Made by a program: the position numbers and the translations under genes. 64,000 nucleotides of DNA from Verrucomicrobiia bacterium (GTDB lineage: Bacteria > Verrucomicrobiota > Verrucomicrobiia > Verrucomicrobiales > DEV007): the NCBI GenBank assembly GCA_030427505.1, contig JAUICH010000014.1:1-64000 (forward strand), read 5' to 3'. Below are positions 53,803 through 61,929 of this stretch, one piece after another (the stretch's first letter is position 1; each line of letters begins with the position of its first letter). The notes under the pieces were generated by a model. It was not told where the DNA came from. It searched no databases and saw only the letters and a program-made list of their open reading frames with translations.

Positions 53803-55800
53803 ATGATTTCTCTTGGCAGCACCTTCGGCCCCCTCCGGCTCGGGGAAGAGATGAAGCAGTTCTTTGGCCCGGATGGCGAGCTGTCCGCGTTTTCGCACTA
53901 CCACTACCGCTCCGAGCAGCAGGAAATGGCCGTGGCCGTGGCCCAGGCTCTGGAAGACAGCCGCGCCCTAGTCGTGGAGGCCGGCACCGGCGTCGGGAAG
54001 AGCCTCGCCTATCTGGTCCCCGCGCTGCGTCTGGCCCTGGCCCAGGACCGGAAAGCCGTCATCTCCACCCACACCATCAATCTCCAGGAACAGCTCACCG
54101 GGAAAGACATTCCGCTCCTCGCCACCCTGGTGGACGAGCCCTTTTCCGCCGTGCTCCTGAAAGGCCGGCGGAACTACGTCTGCCCCCGCCGCCTGGCCCA
54201 CGCCCTGGACGGCGCCGCGGACCTCTTCGGCACCGCCGATCAGGAGGAACTGAAAGAAATCTGGGAATGGGCCCAGACCACTACCGACGGCACCCTGAGC
54301 GATCTGCACTTTTCGCCCTCGCCCCGCGTCTGGACCCAGGTCGCCAGCGAAGCCCACGTCTGCACCCCCAAAGCCTGCGGCCCCTCCGGTAAGTGCTTCT
54401 ACCAGGAAGTCCGCAAACGCGTCGCCGGCGCCCATCTCGTGGTCGTGAACCACACCCTTTTCTTCACCCTCCTCGCCTCCCAGGAAGAATTCGACGAAGA
54501 AGAGCGGGAGGAAGGCTTCCTCTTTCCGAACGACTTCGTCATCTTCGACGAAGCCCATACCCTGGAGCAAGTCGCCGCCCGCCAGCTCGGCGCGCAGATT
54601 TCCCAGGCCGGCGTGAAGTTCGAGCTTCAACGCCTCTACAACCCCCGCACCCGCAAAGGCTTATTCGGGTTTTTGAAGGATAAAGAGGGGATAAACAGCG
54701 TGGAAGCCCTCCTCGATGATCTGGAGGATTTCTTCCACGACGTCGAGTCCGCCTGCACCTTCGGCCAATTCGGAAAAGAGTTCCGCGTTCGCCAGCCCGA
54801 CCTGGTGAGCGACTCCGTTTCCGCCGCCTTCCTCAAGCTGGGCCGCCAGGTTCTCATGGCGGCGGAGAAGGCCCCCAACGAAACCACCCGCCTGGAGCTC
54901 ATGGACCTGGGCCGCCGCGTCCGGGACGCCCGCCAGACCGTGGCCCTCTTCCTTTCCCAGGACGACGAAGAGTCCGTCTACTGGGTGGAGAAAGAGGGCG
55001 CCGACCGCCAGTCCATCAGCCTGAACGTCGCGCCCGTCAATCTCGCCGACCGCCTGCGGGAACTTTTCTTCACCGGTGATAAGCCCTGTGTTCTGACCAG
55101 CGCCACGCTCGGCATCGGCGAGCGCGACCTGAACTACTTCCGCAAGCGCCTCGGCGCCGAAGCCGCCGACGCTCTCTGCATTGGCAGCCCCTTCGACTAC
55201 GAGCGGCAGATGCGCATCTACCTGGTCAACTCCATGCCCGCGCCCACTGATCCCGGTTTTCAGGACGCCCTGGGGCAGTGGATCAAGCACTTCGTGAGGC
55301 AGACGCAGGGCCGCGCCTTCGTCCTCTTCACCAATACCAAGCTCATGCACGCCGTCGCTGATGACCTGCGCGGCTTCTTCGAAGAACAGGGTTGGGAACT
55401 CCTCGTCCAGGGCAAGAACCGCAGCCGCCGCCTCATGATCGAACGCTTCCGCGAAGACGAACACAGCGTCCTCTTCGGCACCGATAGCTTCTGGATGGGC
55501 GTGGATGTACCCGGCGCCGCGCTCTCCAACGTCATCATCACCCGCCTGCCCTTTGCCGTCCCTGATCACCCCCTCACCGCCGCCCGCCTGGAGGCCATCG
55601 AGGAAGCCGGCGGCAACGCCTTCATGGAGTACTCCCTCCCCGAAGCCATCCTCAAACTCCGCCAGGGCGTCGGTCGCCTTATCCGCTCCAAGGACGACCG
55701 GGGCATCGTGGTCATCCTGGACAACCGCATTACCACCAAACGCTACGGCAAAGACTTCCTTCGGGCCCTCCCTGAAGCGCCAGTCGAGCAGGTGCGTTAG
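53803..55800 (+). CDS. DinG/XPD-like ATP-dependent DNA helicase
   Basis: A 665-aa superfamily 2 helicase of the DinG/Rad3/YoaA type. Walker A is EAGTGVGKS (residues 59-67) and the DEAH box lies at 249-252 (FVIFDEAHTLEQ). An iron-sulfur cluster domain between them contains Cys127, Cys187, Cys192 and Cys198 (NYVCPRR; HVCTPKACGPSGKC). Later helicase motifs include LTSATLGIGERD and VLFGTDSFWMGVDVPGAALS, and QGVGRLIRSKDD is motif VI. No exonuclease domain is fused. It probably unwinds DNA 5'-3' in repair or replication conflict resolution. The ATG at 53803 has a usable upstream region. Confidence 0.93.
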   Translation: MISLGSTFGPLRLGEEMKQFFGPDGELSAFSHYHYRSEQQEMAVAVAQALEDSRALVVEAGTGVGKSLAYLVPALRLALAQDRKAVISTHTINLQEQLTGKDIPLLATLVDEPFSAVLLKGRRNYVCPRRLAHALDGAADLFGTADQEELKEIWEWAQTTTDGTLSDLHFSPSPRVWTQVASEAHVCTPKACGPSGKCFYQEVRKRVAGAHLVVVNHTLFFTLLASQEEFDEEEREEGFLFPNDFVIFDEAHTLEQVAARQLGAQISQAGVKFELQRLYNPRTRKGLFGFLKDKEGINSVEALLDDLEDFFHDVESACTFGQFGKEFRVRQPDLVSDSVSAAFLKLGRQVLMAAEKAPNETTRLELMDLGRRVRDARQTVALFLSQDDEESVYWVEKEGADRQSISLNVAPVNLADRLRELFFTGDKPCVLTSATLGIGERDLNYFRKRLGAEAADALCIGSPFDYERQMRIYLVNSMPAPTDPGFQDALGQWIKHFVRQTQGRAFVLFTNTKLMHAVADDLRGFFEEQGWELLVQGKNRSRRLMIERFREDEHSVLFGTDSFWMGVDVPGAALSNVIITRLPFAVPDHPLTAARLEAIEEAGGNAFMEYSLPEAILKLRQGVGRLIRSKDDRGIVVILDNRITTKRYGKDFLRALPEAPVEQVR

Positions 55801-55904
55801 ACGCCGGGCAAGCTACACGCCAGCGGGGAAGGGGGCGGACCGAACCACCCGGGAGGGTGTGCGCGCGCGCAGACCGAAGGAACAGGCGGGATGAAAGGTG
55901 GCCT

Positions 55905-58553
55905 CTACTCTTCCGGACCGGTCGCCGTTGGGGCTGGGGTGGGGACGGGAGACGCGTTCTCCGGCGGTGCCTTTTCGGCGGTCGCGCCGCCATTGTCCGC
56001 CGCGGGTTTTGCCTTTGGCGCCGGAGCAGGCGCGGGCGTGGCCTCCGCCTCGGGATTGACCTCCGTGGGGGGATCCAGGCGTAGCGGGGTATCGGACTGA
56101 GTTTCCTTCAGGTTGGTATAGGGATCTCCCGCGTCTTCCGTTTTGAAATTCGGGAAATGCTGCTGCAGCAGGGTCAGTTGTTCCTGAGCCTTGGCCCGGT
56201 CTCCAGCGGCTTCGTAGGCCTTGGCGGCTTTGAAAAGCGCCCGGGGCGTCAGGGTGGGATCCGCGAAAATCTGGCTGATGATGAGGTATTGCGTGGCGGC
56301 CTGATCGTACTCCTTCTTCGCGCTGTATAGGTCGCCCAGCAGCTCGCGGGCGATGCCGTTCACCCGGCCCTGTTTCTGCAGGCGCAGCGCTTCCTTCGCG
56401 GCGGTGTCCGCCTCTTCATACTGCTTGGCGCCCAAGTGGGCGTAACCCTCCGCCACGTAGGCGCGGGCCCGCAGGGTGGGGTGCTCCGTCAGGCGGATGT
56501 ATATCTGAAAGGCTTCCAGGGCTCCCTTGTAGTCGCCGGAGTAGAGGCGGCTCTTGCCCAGCATGTCCCACATAGGCGTCTTGGTCCGGGCGGGCTCTTC
56601 TGGCGTGGCGGACTTGCCCAGGAAGAAAGCGGCTTGCTTGTAGTCGCCCCGTTCATACAGGCGGACTCCCAGGAAGGTAAAGACCTGCTGCGGAATTTCG
56701 ATGGTGTGTTCCGTTCCCAGGTAGCGGGTGGCTTCCTTGGCCAGGTCGTTCACCTTGGCCATTTGATAGAGCGCCAGGATGATGCGGAGGGACGCTTTCT
56801 CTTCGTAGCCTTCCGGATTTTCTTTCCGCGCGAAGGAAAGGGGCTCGATGGCCGCTTCGTATTCCTTCTGGTCGAAGTGACCGCTGCCAATCCAGTAGTG
56901 AGCCTCCGCCGCGCCGCTGGTCTTGGGGAACTTCTTCAGCAAGTCTTCATAGGCCGCGATCATCGCGGGAATGTCGCGCTCCTGGGCGTGCATGAGGGCG
57001 ATCTGTTGCAGGGCGTACTCCGCGCTCTCGCCGTTGGGGTAGTCGTTGGCGACCTTCTTAAAATCCGTGATGGCGTTGCCGAAGTCGCCCAGCACCTGGT
57101 AGGTGGAGGCCCGCTTGGCCAGGGCGGAACCGGCCAGGTCACTGTCGCCGTATTCTTCGAGGAACTGGCTCAGGGTGACAATGCCTTCCTGGCGGTTCGC
57201 GGTCTCGGTCTGGGCCCAGCCCAGCTTGTAGAGGCGGATGGCGTGGTACTCTTGATCGATCTTGGTGGGGCGGACTTTGCTGTAGGCGTCCGCCGCTTCG
57301 GCCCATTGCTCCTTGGCAAAGTGAAACTCCGCCTTCATCAGGAGCGCCATGTCGAGGAAGTGGGAATCCGGGTTCGCTTCACTTTGCTCCTCAATGTAGT
57401 GAGCCGCGTAAACCGGCAGCCCGGCGTCTCCCTTCAGGTGGTAACACTGAAGCTTCCGGAAACCGGCTTCCGCGCCTTCGGACTGATTCCGATACTGTTT
57501 CTCAACTTCGTCGTAAACTCCGAGGGCCTCTTCGTATTTGCCCTCCGCGCGGTAGGCGTGCCCCACCAGCAGGAGGACCCGGGGCTTGGACGCGTCCGGC
57601 ACGCCTTGCAGGCCGTTCTCGTAGATCGCGATAATCTCGGGGTACTCACCCGCCGTGTAGTGGTTGTAGACCAGGCCCACCTGCACCAGCCCCAGCCAGG
57701 GACCGGGCTCCTCCAACTTCATCACCATTTCCAGGTACTCGTTGCTCTCCTTGGATTTTCCCAGCTCAGCGGCCAGCAGGCCTGACTTGGCCAGTGCTTC
57801 CGCCCGCACGTCGGGGTCGTTGGAGATGCCCGCCAGTTCGGAGTAGGCCTTGAAGGACTTTTCCGGCTGACCCAGGTCCAGCAGCAGCCGGGCCACTTCC
57901 AGCAGGGCGGGTTCGCGCAGAGCGTTTTCGCCTTCGATGGCGGCTACCTCCTGATAAACCACCAGCGCGATGTCTTTCTTCTCCAGCAGCTGAAGGCAGC
58001 GGGCGTAGTAGAAATTTGCCTGAAGCTTGATCTCCGGATTGGTCAGTTCGCGTTGCGCGATCTCAAAGAAGGGGAGGGCCGCTTCGTAGTTCTTGCCGTT
58101 AAACTCCATGGCCGCCAGGCGATAGGCCGCGGACCCGACAAAGGTGCCTTTCTGGTAGGTCTGGACCACGTAGGAGAAGCTCTTCTTCGCCTCGTCTATC
58201 TGGGACTCTTTCAGGTAGCACTCGCCCAGGCGAAACCACGCCGCCTCGGCATTGGGGCTCTTCGGGTGTTCGCTCAGGAAAATGCGGTACTGGCGGGCCG
58301 CCACGTCAAACTGGTTGTGGCTGTAGAGCAGGTCCGCGTACTGGAGCATCTCCTCCTGGGGCGGCGCCGGCGTGTTGCCCGCCGCGGGAGGGGTGATCGG
58401 CTTCGCCTTGATCGGAGGCGCGTCCTGCGCCGAAACCGGTGAAAGCGCGGCCAGGCCGGCGGCGGCAATTAGTATGGAAATTCCAACGGAGGAATCCTTA
58501 CGGAAAGCCCGCGGCGCGCCTTTCCCTGTCAGTTTGTTTCCGGCTGCCTTCAC
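55905..58553 (-). CDS. Exported TPR-repeat protein of ExbBD operon
   Basis: An 882-aa periplasmic protein with a signal peptide (SVGISILIAAAGLAALSPVS, then AQ) and TPR/BamD-YbgF-like repeats over nearly its full length (YADLLYSHNQFDVAARQYRI, AEAAWFRLGECYLKESQIDE, AEAHYWIGSGHFDQKEYEAA). It ends in a Pro/Ala-rich low-complexity tail. It is the last gene of an ExbB-ExbD-TPR operon. This order is typical of PVC-type Tol/Ton-like systems, where the TPR protein may link the energy complex to envelope partners. The exact partner is unknown. The stop of exbD lies 8 nt upstream. Confidence 0.85.
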   Translation of the reverse strand: MKAAGNKLTGKGAPRAFRKDSSVGISILIAAAGLAALSPVSAQDAPPIKAKPITPPAAGNTPAPPQEEMLQYADLLYSHNQFDVAARQYRIFLSEHPKSPNAEAAWFRLGECYLKESQIDEAKKSFSYVVQTYQKGTFVGSAAYRLAAMEFNGKNYEAALPFFEIAQRELTNPEIKLQANFYYARCLQLLEKKDIALVVYQEVAAIEGENALREPALLEVARLLLDLGQPEKSFKAYSELAGISNDPDVRAEALAKSGLLAAELGKSKESNEYLEMVMKLEEPGPWLGLVQVGLVYNHYTAGEYPEIIAIYENGLQGVPDASKPRVLLLVGHAYRAEGKYEEALGVYDEVEKQYRNQSEGAEAGFRKLQCYHLKGDAGLPVYAAHYIEEQSEANPDSHFLDMALLMKAEFHFAKEQWAEAADAYSKVRPTKIDQEYHAIRLYKLGWAQTETANRQEGIVTLSQFLEEYGDSDLAGSALAKRASTYQVLGDFGNAITDFKKVANDYPNGESAEYALQQIALMHAQERDIPAMIAAYEDLLKKFPKTSGAAEAHYWIGSGHFDQKEYEAAIEPLSFARKENPEGYEEKASLRIILALYQMAKVNDLAKEATRYLGTEHTIEIPQQVFTFLGVRLYERGDYKQAAFFLGKSATPEEPARTKTPMWDMLGKSRLYSGDYKGALEAFQIYIRLTEHPTLRARAYVAEGYAHLGAKQYEEADTAAKEALRLQKQGRVNGIARELLGDLYSAKKEYDQAATQYLIISQIFADPTLTPRALFKAAKAYEAAGDRAKAQEQLTLLQQHFPNFKTEDAGDPYTNLKETQSDTPLRLDPPTEVNPEAEATPAPAPAPKAKPAADNGGATAEKAPPENASPVPTPAPTATGPEE

Positions 58554-58561
58554 GCTCTCAG

Positions 58562-58990
58562 TCAGGGGGTTTCCGCTTCTTCGGGCCGGGTGGTCGCGAA
58601 GGCCACGTTCCAGATGTTGGCTTTCTTGCAGACGTCCAGGACGTCGATGATGTACTTGAAGGCGGCTTCCTGATCTCCCCGGAGAATGACGGCCTGGTCC
58701 GGATACTCTTTGGCGATGGCCTGGAAGCGGTTCAGGAGATCTTCCTCCGAAACCTGGACGCCGTTTACGATGATGATGCCGTCATTGCGGACGTTCACGA
58801 TAATTTCGCCGACGGCCTGCTCCGGGTCCGCGCCTTCTTCAGCGGCGGGAACCGCCACGTCCAGGTCGCGTTCCATCCGCGCGAAGTTCCACGTCACGAT
58901 GAAGAAAATCAGCAGCAGGAACACCACGTCAATCATCGGCGCGAAGTCGAATTCAACCTGCGGAATGTTCGACTGGTCCTGAAACTTCAT
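58562..58990 (-). CDS. ExbD/TolR-type biopolymer transport protein
   Basis: A 142-aa subunit of a proton-motive-force motor. The single N-terminal TM helix (FDFAPMIDVVFLLLIFFIVT) carries the conserved proton-binding Asp. The periplasmic domain has the family's EIIVNVRNDGIIIVNGVQVS and IDVLDVCKKANIW. It partners the ExbB/TolQ-type protein encoded upstream (50-nt gap) and precedes the TPR gene. The complex energises outer-membrane processes. Confidence 0.93.
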   Translation of the reverse strand: MKFQDQSNIPQVEFDFAPMIDVVFLLLIFFIVTWNFARMERDLDVAVPAAEEGADPEQAVGEIIVNVRNDGIIIVNGVQVSEEDLLNRFQAIAKEYPDQAVILRGDQEAAFKYIIDVLDVCKKANIWNVAFATTRPEEAETP

Positions 58991-59040
58991 GTGGGAAAAC
59001 GAAAATTGGGGGGAGAGGAGAGAGAAAAAGCCGTGCCGGT

Positions 59041-59862
59041 TTATTGGTTACGCGGGTCGCGGGCGTACTCTTCCATTTCATTGGTTTCGCGGCGGGTGGC
59101 GGCCCGGTAGTTGGCTCGCTTGTACTGCGCCGCCAGCAGCGCCATGATGTGCGTCATGGCGGCTTCCATCTCGGAAATTAGCTTCTGCACCTTGCCGCGG
59201 AAAATGGAGTAGAACATGAGAGCCGGAATGCCGATGACCAGTCCGCCCGCCGTGGTGATGAGGGCCTGGGCCACGCCGGGAGCCAGCTCCATCTGCTTCA
59301 CGCCCGCGCCGATGCTGTTGAAGGCCTTGATCATCCCAAAAACCGTGCCCAGCAGCCCCACCATGGGAGCGATACGGCCGATGTCGTTCAGGTAGGTGAT
59401 CCGCTGGCTCAGGATGCTGGCTTGGCGGGAGCCTTCCGCCTCCGTCACTTCGCGGACTTCATCAAAGCTGGCGGTGGGGTTCTTGGTCGCAAAGTCCAGC
59501 GTTTTGTAAACTACGCGGGCAATGCACTCGTTCTCCCGGTTGCACACCGCGATCAGGCCCAGGTAGTCCTGCTTCCGGATCAGCGCGTCCGCCGCGTTCA
59601 TGAACTTGTCGCTCACCACCGTTCCCTGACGGATGGTCAGGAAGTAGAAAAAGATCAGCAGCACCGCCACAAAGGAGAGCAAGGCCAAGGCGCCCATGAA
59701 GAAAAGCCCGCCTTCGTGCAAGATATCCAGGAAAGATTCCGTCGGTATCGCTTGGGACGCTTTGGCGGGCTCCGCGACTGGGCCGGCTTCGGCAGCGGCT
59801 TGCCCAAAGGCGGCGGCTCCCGTGAGGAGGAAACTAAGAATGAAGTACGAGAGCGTTCTCAT
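59041..59862 (-). CDS. ExbB/TolQ/MotA-type proton channel protein
   Basis: A 273-aa inner-membrane subunit from the ATG at 59862, which gives a signal-like N-terminus (LSYFILSFLLTGAAAFGQ); an open extension to 59952 is less likely. The TM helices include HEGGLFFMGALALLSFVAVL, IAPMVGLLGTVFGMIKAFNS and LITTAGGLVIGIPALMFYSI, the MotA_ExbB signature. A long cytoplasmic loop lies between TM1 and TM2. It is the first gene of the ExbB-ExbD-TPR operon and assembles with ExbD as a pentamer-dimer proton motor. Confidence 0.93.
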   Translation of the reverse strand: MRTLSYFILSFLLTGAAAFGQAAAEAGPVAEPAKASQAIPTESFLDILHEGGLFFMGALALLSFVAVLLIFFYFLTIRQGTVVSDKFMNAADALIRKQDYLGLIAVCNRENECIARVVYKTLDFATKNPTASFDEVREVTEAEGSRQASILSQRITYLNDIGRIAPMVGLLGTVFGMIKAFNSIGAGVKQMELAPGVAQALITTAGGLVIGIPALMFYSIFRGKVQKLISEMEAAMTHIMALLAAQYKRANYRAATRRETNEMEEYARDPRNQ

Positions 59863-60091
59863 GCGAGTCGGCTGAAGGTTATTGCGAAGAAAACCGGAAG
59901 CGCCTTGGGGCGCGGTGGGTCTCAGGGACGAAGTTGCGAGTGGAGCCGGCAAAGGTTAGGATGAGTTTAACAATAGATAAAGCGGTTTCAACGTCCCGAT
60001 TGGTCGAATCGAAGACCAAAGAAACATCACAGAGCGTTTTTCATGCCTTTAGGCAAGCCTCAGCCCGCTTAAAAAAGAGGAATCGACAGTC

Positions 60092-61747
60092 ATGGCGCCG
60101 TCAGCAAAGCCTGATTTGCGAAAAAAACTTCACGATGTTCCGCACGAGCCCGGCGTCTACCTGATGCGGGACCGGCTGAACCGGGTAATCTACGTGGGCA
60201 AGGCGCGCAACCTGCGGAAGCGCCTCAGCAACTATTTCACGCCGTCCAAGAGCCGCATGGCGGACCTGAAGACGCGGGCCCTGATTGAGAGCATCTGGGA
60301 TTTTGAGTTCCATACCGTGCGAAACGAACCGGAGGCGCTGCTCCTGGAGGGAAAACTGATCAAGGACTACCGTCCCAAGTACAACGTCAGTTTCCGGGAT
60401 GACAAGCGTTTCCTGCTCGTAAAGGTGCACCTGGACGAACCGTTCCCTCGCTTTTCCCTCGCCCGGGTGCGGAAAGAGGACGGCTCGCGCTACTTCGGTC
60501 CCTTCGCTCATTCCGGCGCGCTCCGGCAAACCATCAGCTGGATGAACCGTGAATTCGGGCTGCGCAGCTGCCGGCCCCTGCGTCCGGGAGAGAATGACTA
60601 TCGCCACTGTAGTGACGACATTATTAAGAACTGCTCCGCTCCCTGTATTGGTAAGATTTCTCAGGAAGACTACCGCCTCCAGGTGGAGCAGGCCTGCGAC
60701 TTTCTCCAGGGCCATTCGAAGGACATGGTCCTGTCCCTGGAAGAAGAAATGCACCGCGCGGCGGAGGCCCTGGATTTCGAAACCGCCGCCGCCCTGCGGG
60801 ACATGGTGGACTACCTGAAGAAAACCCTCCGGCCCACCCGCCAGTTCCGCCGGGGCAGGGGCGCCCCGCTGGGCCCCGCCATCCAGCCGGAAGAGGACGT
60901 CAAAGAGCTTAAGGAAATCCTGGGGCTGGAGACGGAGCCGCAGGTCATGGAGTGCTTCGACATTTCCAACATCTCCACCACTCACTGCGTGGCCTCCATG
61001 GTCCGCTTCCGCAATGGCGTGGCGGACAACCAGAACTACCGCCGCTACCGCATCAAGACCGTGGCGGGGCAGGACGACTTCAAGAGCATGGCGGAGGTGG
61101 TGCGGCGGCGCTACGCCCGCATCCTCCTGGAGGCGCGCGACCGCATGGGCGCGGAACGGGCGGACGAAACCCAGGAGTCCGCCATGGAAGCCATGCGCCG
61201 CTACGAGCGGGAGGTGGAAAGCGGCGAGCCCGCCGCGGCGGAAGAGGCGCCGGCGTCCGCGAAAGGAAAAGGCAAAAAACCCCGGCGGCGTCCCGCGTCC
61301 TTTGTCCGGCTGCCGGACCTGATCGTGGTGGACGGCGGGAAAGGGCAACTGAGCGTGGCCTACAAGGAACTGCGGAAGCTGGGCCTCGGCGACCTGCCCA
61401 TCATTGGCCTGGCCAAGGAACGGGAGGAAATTTTCCGGCCCGGAGAGTCCCAGCCCATCGTGCTGCCGCATGAGACCGGGGCCCTGCGTCTCCTGCAGCG
61501 CATCCGGGACGAAGCGCACCGCTTCGCCAACAGCTACCACCAGTTGCTCATGAAACGGCGGGTGGACGAGAGCATCCTGGACGACTGCCCCGGCGTCAGC
61601 CAGAACCGGAAAGAGCGCCTGCTGAAGCGTTTCGGCTCCGTGTCCCGCCTCCGGAAGGCGTCCCCGGAAGAGATCGCCGAAGTGGAGGGGGTCAACCGCC
61701 GTCTGGCGGAAGAAATCGTCCATTTTCTGGAGACGCACCGCTCCTGA
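60092..61747 (+). CDS. uvrC: UvrABC excinuclease subunit C
   Basis: A 551-aa nucleotide excision repair endonuclease that makes both incisions around a lesion. The N-terminal GIY-YIG nuclease reads EPGVYLMRDRLNRVIYVGKA; a UVR motif follows near residue 220. The RNase H-like C-terminal nuclease shows MECFDISNISTTHCVASMV and LPDLIVVDGGKGQLSVAYKE. The HhH2 domain is DCPGVSQNRKERLLKRFGSV, then VEGVNRRLAEEI. It is slightly shorter than the ~600 aa norm, with a Lys/Arg-rich, low-complexity insert near residue 390. It stands alone, not next to uvrA or uvrB. Confidence 0.97.
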   Translation: MAPSAKPDLRKKLHDVPHEPGVYLMRDRLNRVIYVGKARNLRKRLSNYFTPSKSRMADLKTRALIESIWDFEFHTVRNEPEALLLEGKLIKDYRPKYNVSFRDDKRFLLVKVHLDEPFPRFSLARVRKEDGSRYFGPFAHSGALRQTISWMNREFGLRSCRPLRPGENDYRHCSDDIIKNCSAPCIGKISQEDYRLQVEQACDFLQGHSKDMVLSLEEEMHRAAEALDFETAAALRDMVDYLKKTLRPTRQFRRGRGAPLGPAIQPEEDVKELKEILGLETEPQVMECFDISNISTTHCVASMVRFRNGVADNQNYRRYRIKTVAGQDDFKSMAEVVRRRYARILLEARDRMGAERADETQESAMEAMRRYEREVESGEPAAAEEAPASAKGKGKKPRRRPASFVRLPDLIVVDGGKGQLSVAYKELRKLGLGDLPIIGLAKEREEIFRPGESQPIVLPHETGALRLLQRIRDEAHRFANSYHQLLMKRRVDESILDDCPGVSQNRKERLLKRFGSVSRLRKASPEEIAEVEGVNRRLAEEIVHFLETHRS

Positions 61748-61929
61748 ACCGGTTCCGGGAACTTTTTATCAAATCTGAATGTCCGAATTCAGTGGACTCG
61801 TGTTTCTCATGAAGGAATTGGTTTCCCCGGACGTAGGTAAGTGCTACGCTTGTGACGAACGGACGGGCCTCCAGCGCGGAAGCATTCCTGCTTTTGGCGG
61901 CCACGTTCGATTTATTGCTTAGACCAACA

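Noticed and set aside
60101-61738. 545-aa frame antisense to uvrC
   Set aside because: The sense strand has full UvrC domain order; the antisense translation is composition-driven.
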